39,250 nt of DNA from Branchiostoma floridae (taxonomy: Eukaryota > Chordata > Leptocardii > Amphioxiformes > Branchiostomatidae). The notes beneath the pieces are model-generated. The model did not search any database and was not told the DNA's origin. It saw only the letters and a program-made list of their open reading frames with translations. Made by a program: the position numbers and the translations under genes. The stretch lies in contig NC_049991.1 in NCBI RefSeq assembly GCF_000003815.2, positions 21,105,854 to 21,145,103 on the forward strand, in the 5' to 3' direction. Shown here piece after piece: positions 33,401 through 39,250 of the stretch (positions within the stretch are counted from its first letter, which is position 1; each line of letters opens with the position of its first letter).

Positions 33401-36400
33401 TATGGTATCAAACGTATTATGATTGTTAGCACATGAAACGAGCACAAGGCCTGCTTACGTGAGTGGGTCACGAAAAAAAAGTGCCCAAATTCCCCTACTT
33501 CTGTTCAACACTGCATCGTCCTGTTGATATTGGCGCGTGTGTCACTGGTTCAATCAATCCTCTTTTCACCTCACATTTTGTATACGGAACATACAAGGTT
33601 TTAGTACACTTGAGTAGAGTTCATCTGTCCTTTCGATAGTTGGATGGCAGAATCAAAGCGTGGATGCGGCAAGGAGAACCGCACGCTGACAAGGCAAGAG
33701 TAACTTTCGGCATTTGGTGGTGGAGGCAGCGTCATGGTGTGGGGCCGTATAACCACCATAGGGTAAACAAGACTCGTCATCATTCCAGGCAAATTAATGT
33801 GGTGACATATAGGGACACCATCCTCCATCCAGTAACAACATTCGACCTCTTCAATATTGGACCAAATGCCATTCTGCAAGATTACAACACCAGTCCACAC
33901 AGAGCAAGGACCATTGGATGCTGGACACAGTCTTAGGGTGGAATAGCCTTCCTACGGCTTATGGCTAGCAATCGATTGATCACCTCTTGCCATGGTTCAG
34001 ATTTTTTGCTTGAATAAAGATTAATAGTAGCTTTGCTTGACATGTTCAGTTTATTCAACTTGCCTTCATTCACAAGTCAATACTGACGGAAGAATATGAG
34101 CAGCATGGAGTGATTGACTGTACTCGTAGTAGGGTAATTTTGGCACTTTATCTTTAGTCCCCCCCCCCCCCCCCCTTGTACGTAAGCGGGCCTGGTGCTC
34201 GTTCCATGAATTTACACTCATAAAATACTCTACTCAGATATGCTAAAAAGAAACTTGGATGTTCTCTATACCAAACGTTAGGTGATAAAAGGATTGATTG
34301 AATCATTGTCACCCGCGGCCATAACAACGGTTGAACCGGACGATACAGTTTTGAACAGAAACGGGGGAATTTGGGCACTTTTTTTTCGTGACCCACTCAC
34401 GTTAGCAGGCTTAGTGTATGTTCCATGAGATAACAATGATAATGAGTTTGATACCATTGGAAAGAAAATCATGCAAGCTTTCTATTGATATATAATATAT
34501 TGAAATTGATGCAGAAACAACATATATATGATCAACCGAAGTTGATATTCCAAACTTTTTGGGCTGAGTGTATATATATATATATATATATTGGAAACAA
34601 ATATATTGCCATACACGTCCATAACTTATTAACCCTCAAGCACCCGACCTTTTTTTGCGACTAGAATGACCTAGTGGGGTCAAAACGGACCCAAAAATGT
34701 TTTGTTCATAAAATCTTAATTCAAACTCTTATCGGTGATCATTGTACATACATTGCTTCGTCAATGGGAGAGGAATATTTTGAGATGTTAAGGTGTTGCT
34801 AATTACAGCTTATCATCATAATTTATGCAAAAGATCAGAAGGACAAGTTTTGCACTAAACCTATTCCTACCTGAAAGGGGAATTTTGAGGCCTTCAGCAA
34901 CTTTTATGGCGTATAACTCATGAACGACTAGAGCTAAAACTACGAAACTTGGTAATTCATAACAAAATATTGTTAGCAAAAATCTATAGTCAATAAAGTG
35001 AGTTTATCACTTTTTGGGTTGCCATGGCAACGGAATTATGGCAGGCATTTTTTTGCCAAAATTTGCCTATTTCGATTTAAACAAGGTTTTCTTGGTGAAC
35101 TACACTTGTTTTCTTACAACAATTAAATTCTATGAAATTCAATGTGATTTTAATGATTTAAAATCTATAATTCATGCTATAATAAACTAACCAACAACTC
35201 ATTGCTTGTTGAAATCATATTTGTGAGGTCTGATCATTATGTAACGATAATCATATTTATCACGGTTTTTATTGAATTCTGCCTAAAATCGCTGTGCTGA
35301 TTTCATGTTCTTTCTTGTTTAAGAGTGCGGCAACTGCTTGGGCGGGAATATGAACTGTGACCAGGTTTCGGGTCTCTGCTCGGCTGGGTGTCAGTACGGC
35401 TGGAAATCACAGTATTGCAATAAAAGTATGACACGATTTGTCGTTATTCTTTTTTTTCGTCTACCACTTAAAAAAAAACTATATTCGTAGTGAAGGATAA
35501 TAGTTTCATACACGCTGGCCTCGTCTTTGATGTATCTATGTCCCGGTAAAACGTTTTACAAGCTTGACGTTGTGGTACATTCAAGTCCCAATAGTTAGTA
35601 AAAGCCATGTCCTATAAAAAGATATCTCTTAAATCTCATCTCAAATTTGGTCCTCCCGCAGCTGTTGATCCGACAACGGACCTGACCGTTACTGACGTCA
35701 CGGATGAAGGGTTCAGGGTTACCTGGTCTCCATCCCCTGACCCTGACCTTCAGGGATACCGCGTGGTGGTGTCCGAGATGGACATGGTGACAGCTGTCAA
35801 TCAGAGCACGAATCAGACATGGCTTCAGGTGGCGGGACTGACACTGGAAACTGATTACGTCATCAGTGTAAGGGTGTTGGTCCTATCCGATGGCCGCTTG
35901 TCACAGAGCAATGCGACAGCTGTGGAAGCAACCACGAGTAAGGGAAGCCTACTTTCGATTTTGCATAAAACACAAGTTAGGTCATGAACATACATTAGTG
36001 CAATTCTTCATTACATTTTGACATGCCAGAAGAAAGTGCCAAAACCAGCTTTAGTCTAAATAGTGATTGTGTTTATTGCAGATTCTAGACAGTAAAGTAA
36101 AAGGATAAACACGTGTGATGAAGACAATGGATTCATCAAAATTGTCAACACGCCTGGAAAAACAACAACTAAATTTTGACTGTGCATTTTCAGGAATGAG
36201 CTCCTCTACTGACCTGGAGTTCGTTGACGTAACCGAGACGACGTCCATGCTGGGGTTCACCTGGGTGCCTCCTGATGCGGTCGTGACCGGATACCGCGTC
36301 ATGTACGGACAGGAGGAGGCGACAGAACAGCTCAGCCCCTCCCCGGGTCCAGCAGACAGATCTGCTGTGATTGAGGGACTTCAGCCAGACACCATGTACA

Positions 36401-38508
36401 ATGTGCAGATCATCACCATCGGGCTTCGCCGAGAAAGCCTCCCTCTAATTGGACGAAATGCGACTGGTGGGTCCATAAAACAAACTTTACTCATATTCTC
36501 ATAATGTTATGGCTTCAGATATTCAAGAGCACTGATTGCAAAGTATGATTCTTCTACTACTTTCTTCGTATACATTGCTGTTTTGTAATTAAGGATAAAG
36601 AGGAGAGAGTTTACAAAGACTGATAGAAGCTATAGGGTGTCCAGTCCTTTGCAGCAGCAGAACACAGTGGGCTACTACTTCTACTTTGCACTGATGAAAA
36701 GTCTTCAGACTCGCTTTTTTTTTGCTCTACAGAACTCTTTACATCAGCAGCAAAGCATTCATATTCGACAATTTTATCCTTTCTTAAACCTTTGTAGACT
36801 CATGTAACGTTTTTTAAAGATGATCCTAATACTAAATATTGCCTCTTTGCAGAACCCGACGAATGTGCGACAGTGAACGGGCGGTGTGACCACATCTGCT
36901 CCAATATCCCTGGGGGGTACAAGTGCCTTTGCCGCAATGGATTCGTGCTTATGACGGACGCCCACGGCTGTGGAGGTATTAAACATGTTGTTACATTATT
37001 CTGTCTTATTACATAACCATGTAGACTATGTCAATATATGCAGGGGCCTTCTTCATATTGCAGTTTTAAACAACGGACACTTAGAAGTAGGTACTTTGAT
37101 CAAACTACATCTCTCTGTGGGTCTCTTCTCTCTTTTAACCCAAAACTGCTACCAGTTTAGCTAGGAGTACTGTACGTTGAACGAGGTACCTATCAACTGT
37201 AGCATTTGAAAAAAAAATCTAGTAGTTACATCTGACTACTATTGTGTCCATACCGTGTTTTTGTTTCTCAGTGTGCGGCCACTGCCAGGGCGGGAAAGAC
37301 TGTGACCAGATGTCAGGTGTTTGCTCGGCTGGGTGTCGTGATGGATGGAAAACACGGCTTTGTGATAAAGGTAGCAAGTGTGCCTATATCATTGTTGCTC
37401 TATCTGTTAAATAAATCATATATTCGGTATACCTAAACACTGACAGTTTAGGGAAAGCACATATAGTCACTAACGCTGCATATTAAACCTGGACTTATGT
37501 TTATGGATATAAAGTCATACCTAATTCATTGCATTGTTTATGACTGTCCGTATGTTTTGCTATGCGACTGAGGGAGGGATTTAGGTAGTGCTTAATATGT
37601 TACAACATTTGCCTGAAGACTATTTTCAAACTTTTCTTGACAACCGTCTTATATGTGTTTTAATTCTTTCTTCTCCAGCTGTAGGTCCACCGATGGACCT
37701 TGCCGTAACTGACATCACGGATGAAGGGTTCAAGGTCACGTGGTCTCCATCCCCTGACCCTGACCTTGAGGGATACCGTGTCGTGGTGTCCGGGCTGGAC
37801 ATGGTGACAGCTGTCAATCAGAGCACAGCCGAGGCATCGCTTCCGGTGATTGGCCTGTCACCGGAGGCTGATTACGTCATCAGGGTGACAGCCCTGTTCT
37901 CATCAGGCGGTTGGAGGTCACAGAGCGAGGCAGCGATGATTGTGGCGGAAACGGGTAGGGAGAATCTACTTTGTTGACATTTGAAGAAACCTAAAAAATA
38001 AGTACTTTGAGAGCGTGCCTCTGTGTCTCCTATCAGCAAATACGGCTGTGGTGATTTAATATTGATATGATATGAAAATAATGGTAAAATAAATCAGTTC
38101 TTTTGAAAGGGAATAATCTTCAAGAGAATTTTTTCTGCACATGTCTTGGCCACCACAAACCCTACACTATCTAAGCTTTGTGCTTGAAAAGATGTGGGAA
38201 GAGGGTTAATTCAATTGCATATTTTACTCCTTGGATATCTACAGAAAAGCAAATAATGGACTTAGTCAAGATTGATGCTGAATAAGTACGGTTACCGCAT
38301 TATCATTGTGGTCTATATGGAAAGGTTTTTGAAAATTTTGTGAAGTAGTTTGTTTAACCAGTCTTTTCTCTGCCAGGTGCCATACCCACCACAACGCCTG
38401 CCCCTGCTGATACCACCGAGCAGACAAGCCAGAGAACCAGCCCTGTCTTTTCCACTGAACCAGCGACGTCGACTCAGCAACATACACTGGAAGCTGTGAC
38501 GGGTGACG
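21406..38508 (+). CDS. Mosaic lectin gene: signal peptide, F5/8C, FTP (fucolectin), Cys-rich, FN3, EGF (3'-incomplete)
   Basis: Exons: 21406-21484, [first part of F5/8C not seen, probably in a gap], 29578-29722, 30538-30733, 32584-32831, 35324-35425, 35662-35937, 36194-36466, 36853-36975, 37272-37370, 37679-37954, 38377-38508. All have AG/GT borders and compatible phases; every module boundary is phase 1. Order is signal peptide, discoidin (F5/8C) C-terminal half, FTP lectin, Cys-rich module A, FN3-1, FN3-2, EGF, Cys-rich module B, FN3-3, Thr/Pro/Ser-rich linker; the last exon ends on a donor, so the gene continues. I infer an extracellular, glycan-binding adhesion or immune-recognition protein, secreted or anchored depending on the missing 3' end. 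No gene symbol can be assigned. Bystander elements fill the introns. Introns 29723-30537, 36467-36852, 37371-37678 and 37955-38376 hold nothing I recognise. Confidence 0.85.
21956..22111. mobile_element. Small MITE with GAGGGKGACCTTTATCC ends
   Basis: cgagggggggacctttatcc at 21956 and its inverted copy ggataaaggtcaccctcgg (22094-22112) bracket ~115 bp of AT-rich sequence; a second ggataaaggt follows at 22111. Located in the first intron of the lectin gene. Confidence 0.5.
22397..22589. mobile_element. TA-flanked MITE with GC-rich inverted ends
   Basis: The ends GGTCACATTTCCAAACCGGG and, inverted, GGTCATATTTCAAAACCGGG continue into a shared gcccggccggg. TA stands at 22397-22398 and 22588-22589, consistent with a TA target duplication (mariner-type). 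189 bp, non-coding. Confidence 0.75.
23366..23530. mobile_element. Second copy of the CTCTCCAAGCAGAGG MITE, with duplicated right end
   Basis: Starts ctctccaagcagaggttagg as at 18541 and shares tagtcg and ggctttctattttgtc. Two right ends follow each other: one finishing cttggagag at 23484, another finishing cttggagag at 23530. This suggests nested or tandem copies. Confidence 0.75.
23595..23812. mobile_element. MITE with TACTGTAAATGCAGAAATTT ends
   Basis: Left end tactgtaaatgcagaaattt then tcgcggtagttttatgtt; right end inverted (gcgaacttaaatgtatttac then agta). Internal ccgcgaac / gttcgcgg-type blocks recur. About 217 bp with TA at the edges. Open frames across it are fortuitous. Confidence 0.7.
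24357..24920. repeat. 285-bp tandem duplication
   Basis: gagagatttgcgcaagggaa at 24357 corresponds to gagagatttccgctagggaa at 24642. Later blocks match in order: caatactgtaggctgtag, gaaagtgatgttgatgaa, tgcgtagatctccaattt, and the cggacacgg plus aaataa block. The copies differ by small indels, so this is an older duplication than that at 19021. Confidence 0.8.
25103..25116. promoter_or_regulatory. Perfect palindromic RFX X-box in arm 1
   Basis: GTTGCCATGGCAAC is a full two-half-site X-box (RFX consensus GTNRCC-N(0-3)-RGYAAC). It is followed by ggccatttt and aaaatggcgg, a YY1-like core. Motif presence is certain, function unproven. Confidence 0.45.
25750..27000. repeat. Tandem array of ~160-bp units inside the giant foldback
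   Basis: The block gaaattcggtat then ggaatgccctggacac recurs near 25769, 25923, 26089, 26247, 26445, 26597, 26768 and 26939. Each unit also has caacaaaatgcttaattttg and gtacatttttggctcctgta-type segments. Spacing is 152-198 bp and divergence is substantial, so the array is old. Short open frames on the minus strand in this array are not genes. Confidence 0.85.
27001..27071. repeat. Nested arm-2-like fragment before the gap
   Basis: gtcatcttttaacatctgct and following bases match 28240-28305 in arm 2 in the same orientation (catcatttttaaacatctac...tatatca) rather than arm 1. A second, partial arm lies against the gap, so the core contains at least one nested copy. Confidence 0.65.
27072..27683. 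other. Assembly gap, 612 N
   Basis: An estimated-size gap inside the repeat core of the foldback. Frames drawn across it are meaningless. Confidence 0.98.
28453..28466. promoter_or_regulatory. Perfect palindromic RFX X-box in arm 2
   Basis: GTTGCCATGGCAAC, the mirror partner of 25103-25116, again beside ccgccatttt. Confidence 0.45.
28612..29068. other. Intron DNA left of the third gap
   Basis: No exon was seen. I searched by eye for the N-terminal half of an F5/8C domain (its W-x-x-V-D-L-G strand) and did not find it here. Confidence 0.4.
29069..29369. other. Assembly gap, 301 N
   Basis: It lies about 200 bp before the exon for the second half of the F5/8C domain, and is large enough to hide the exon or exons for the first half. 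Confidence 0.98.
29578..29722 (+). CDS. F5/8C (discoidin) domain exon, C-terminal half
   Basis: After tttctgtag: NFTGNYDRDSEVLNDF, then IEARFVKIHPTTWHVYIAMR and AKVVTT. F-x-G-N-x-D and A-R-F-V-(R/K)-(I/L)-x-P-x-x-W-x-x-x-I-A-(M/L)-R-x-E/K are the last strands of the discoidin fold. It ends phase 1, completing Gly with the next exon. Confidence 0.9.
30538..30733 (+). CDS. FTP/fucolectin domain exon 1
   Basis: Reads VNVALGKTAFQTSTDIVWRG, then LAVDGNTDTHWHHGSCTHTV and NPAWWVDLGQSYVVG. NVALGK-x-A-x-Q-S/T-S, AVDGN-x-(D/S), SC-x-H-T and W-W-V-D-L-G are the fucolectin (tachylectin-4/pentraxin-1) signature. The acceptor is tgaggtag, with a weak pyrimidine tract, but phase (1 to 2) and homology fix it. 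Confidence 0.92.
31527..31558. repeat. Perfect 14-bp hairpin with TTACCTTGCCGGGC arms
   Basis: TTACCTTGCCGGGC, loop ctta, GCCCGGCAAGGTAA. The 12-mer CCCGGCAAGGTA recurs at 32268-32279, so the hairpin may be one end of a ~750-bp element spanning 31528-32279; no other structure between them was seen. Confidence 0.75.
32584..32831 (+). CDS. FTP/fucolectin domain exon 2
   Basis: Completes Arg and reads VVILNRQDAVPERLNPFNIH, IGDSGPDSDQ, then NPKCGG...QPSISVSCQGMRGRYVAVRL and LTLCEVLIFPG. The R-x-D-x4-R part of the fucose-binding motif is present (NRQDAVPER). The vicinal Cys pair often found between those residues is replaced by AVP. The SC-x-G-x-x-G-R-Y-V and L-x-L-C-E-V strands complete the fold. 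Phase 2 to 1. Confidence 0.93.
33287..34572. mobile_element. Tc1/mariner-type element, decayed
   Basis: The element at 33289-34570 begins CACTCGGCACAAAAAGTTTG and ends with the inverted CACTCAGCCCAAAAAGTTTG, with TA on both sides. The inverted repeats run about 250 bp (tgggtcacgaaaaaaaagtg against cactttttttcgtgaccca). Between 33637 and 33920 (+) lie frameshifted transposase remnants: RIKAWMRQGEPH, GGGSVMVWG in a shifted frame, and ILQDYNTSPHRAR, which corresponds to the catalytic D-N-x-x-P-H block. No intact frame remains. A poly-C run (about 34159-34177) lies inside. It is in the lectin-gene intron 32832-35323; no exon was seen elsewhere in that intron. Confidence 0.88.
35028..35041. promoter_or_regulatory. 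Third perfect palindromic X-box
   Basis: GTTGCCATGGCAAC again, here about 280 bp before the Cys-rich module A exon and not in an obvious copy of the giant foldback. Confidence 0.4.
35324..35425 (+). CDS. Cys-rich (EGF-like) module A exon
   Basis: Encodes ECGNCLGGNMNCDQVSGLC, then SAGCQYGWKSQYCNK. The C-x2-C-x6-C-x6-C-x3-C-x8-C spacing with G-x-C-x-x-G-C-x-x-G-W resembles the compact EGF-like repeats of MEGF/SREC-type receptors. Phase 1 to 1, one module in one exon. Its partner is at 37272. Confidence 0.88.
35662..35937 (+). CDS. Fibronectin type III domain 1
   Basis: Reads DPTTDLTVTDVTDEGFRVTW, SPSPDPDLQGYRVVVSEMDM, then WLQVAGLTLETDYVISVRVL. A complete FN3 domain (W in strand B, Y in strand C, L-x-P/L-x-T-x-Y in the tyrosine corner) in one phase 1-1 exon, tenascin-like. 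NQST and NQT sites are potential N-glycosylation sites. Confidence 0.93.
36194..36466 (+). CDS. Fibronectin type III domain 2
   Basis: Reads STDLEFVDVTETTSMLGFTW, VPPDAVVTGYRVMYGQEEAT, then EGLQPDTMYNVQIITIGLRR. A complete FN3 domain in one phase 1-1 exon, clearly more diverged than FN3-1 is from FN3-3. Confidence 0.92.
36853..36975 (+). CDS. EGF-like domain exon
   Basis: Reads DECATVNGRCDHICSNIPGG, then YKCLCRNGFVLMTDAHGCG. Six Cys in EGF order, with D-E-C at the start and the G-G/S-Y/F-x-C-x-C core, as in calcium-binding EGF domains; the usual hydroxylated Asn/Asp position is not clearly conserved. Phase 1 to 1. Confidence 0.93.
37272..37370 (+). CDS. Cys-rich (EGF-like) module B exon
   Basis: Reads VCGHCQGGKDCDQMSGVCSA, then GCRDGWKTRLCDK. 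Same spacing as module A apart from a one-residue deletion, and about half of the positions identical. Phase 1 to 1. Confidence 0.88.
37679..37954 (+). CDS. Fibronectin type III domain 3
   Basis: Reads PMDLAVTDITDEGFKVTWSP, SPDPDLEGYRVVVSGLDMVT, then PVIGLSPEADYVIRVTALFS. Same length (276 nt) and phase as FN3-1, with long runs of identical DNA (for example gtctccatcccctgaccctg), showing a recent duplication. Confidence 0.93.
38377..38508 (+). CDS. Thr/Pro/Ser-rich linker exon
   Basis: Reads GAIPTTTPAPADTTEQTSQR, then TSPVFSTEPATSTQQHTLEA. Roughly a third Thr/Ser with Pro, mucin-like, probably O-glycosylated; such stalks often precede a membrane anchor. Ends phase 1 before gtaggt, so at least one more exon lies beyond the window. 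Confidence 0.8.
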
Positions 38509-39250
38509 GTAGGTTTAACACATCAAAAGAATCGAAAAGCATTTTCAGCATATACAGCACATCAACATTTCATCCAGTGTGATAACATGCAATAAATTTT
38601 GTTTGATGAAACCTAATGTTCGGATGTTTTTTTTTATTGTTAACTATCTCGTTAACCTTCAGGACAATCATATGTAGATACTGGCATTACTGGTGTTTTG
38701 ATGCTTGACTTTTTGGCGACGCCTCACCGGCTAGCCAAATAGTATAGTGTGCGTCCGTTTTACAAGAATTCCCAAAATCCCGCAGGCATGTTAGGAATTT
38801 TCCCCGCCTGCGTAGTTGCATCATCCCTTTAGAAGGGAATAACTCGGGAATGGGTTGACGGATCTTCATGATGTTTGATTTGTAGATAGCTTCAGAGATG
38901 CCTTACATAACTAAATGCTAATCATGCAAATCACGGGTTAATTTGCATAATTAATAAGGATAGTTTATAAATACACTGTATTTCATGTTAGAATACGAAC
39001 AATATGCCAATGTAACAAAACAGAGAGAAATCAACTGATATCTTTTATGCAAATCAGTACCTCATTTGTAAGATCAATGAGAAACATTTATAATGGGTCA
39101 CTTGTCACAAGAGGTCGCCTTTCTTGTTAACAACTATGCTCTACAAACATTCATCACGTGAAACAATCTTCATACAGCAGCCAGCCGAAAGGATAGAACA
39201 CAACTATAGCACACCTAAAACAGCAATCATTGATACTATAAACAAAAAAC
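38509..39250. other. Intron DNA to the right edge
   Basis: AT-rich sequence with no exon recognised. A ccgcaggcatgttaggaatt / ccccgcctgcg stretch near 38780-38815 forms a weak inverted pair, possibly a small repeat. Confidence 0.4.

Noticed and set aside
34629-34660. TTAACCCTC start resembling a piggyBac tip
   Set aside because: No inverted partner was found downstream within the intron, so an element cannot be delimited.
1-39250. tRNA, rRNA or other structured RNA genes
   Set aside because: No tRNA A/B-box pair with a cloverleaf or rRNA-like segment was recognised by eye; a covariance-model search was not possible.

Overview
This is intron-rich animal nuclear DNA, not bacterial. Coding exons are short, GT-AG bounded and far apart, and most of the DNA between them is transposon-derived. 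A polycystin-1-type gene, a fucolectin/discoidin/FN3/EGF mosaic gene, a ULP1-like protease with a PHD finger, and many foldback elements together suggest a deuterostome invertebrate. A cephalochordate (amphioxus, Branchiostoma) is my best guess, by inference only. Three N runs interrupt the window (10031-10130, 27072-27683, 29069-29369).

Layout, all genes on the + strand. (1) 1-1117: minus-strand LINE reverse-transcriptase fragment. (2) 1799-9523: twelve consistent exons of a polycystin-1-like gene, giving about 1,026 residues: GPS cleavage site, TM1, PLAT domain, TM2-5, the polycystin extracellular (TOP) domain and the channel domain. Exons further 5' lie outside the window. A 1.54 kb TTAA-flanked foldback sits in its PLAT-side intron. 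(3) 9719-10878: a possible tail exon runs into a 100-N gap, followed by an intronless C48/ULP1-like protease domain and a PHD finger cut by an in-frame TGA. (4) 10879-21400: repeat-dominated. It holds a 2.85 kb TTAA-bounded inverted repeat, a TTA-flanked MITE, a six-unit satellite with long and short unit types, and a second foldback MITE. One orphan exon-like segment (15393-15524) may be a displaced polycystin tail exon. (5) 20880-21360: three ~197 bp direct repeats with CCAAT boxes, immediately upstream of a new gene. (6) 21406-38508 and beyond: a secreted or membrane mosaic lectin gene. Order: signal peptide, F5/8C half domain, FTP/fucolectin domain, Cys-rich module, FN3, FN3, EGF, Cys-rich module, FN3, Thr/Pro-rich linker, continuing off the right edge. 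Every domain-boundary intron is phase 1. Its 8 kb first intron contains a 3.6 kb TTAA-bounded giant foldback with palindromic RFX X-box sequences; another intron holds a Tc1/mariner relic.

Functionally, the two large genes look like surface proteins. The polycystin is a likely ciliary or plasma-membrane mechano/chemosensory receptor-channel subunit. The mosaic lectin resembles a glycan-recognition or adhesion protein of the innate-immune type. I see no evidence that they act together. The most striking non-gene signal is the set of three unrelated-looking TTAA-bounded foldbacks, two of which carry strong transcription-factor palindromes (CRE, X-box).
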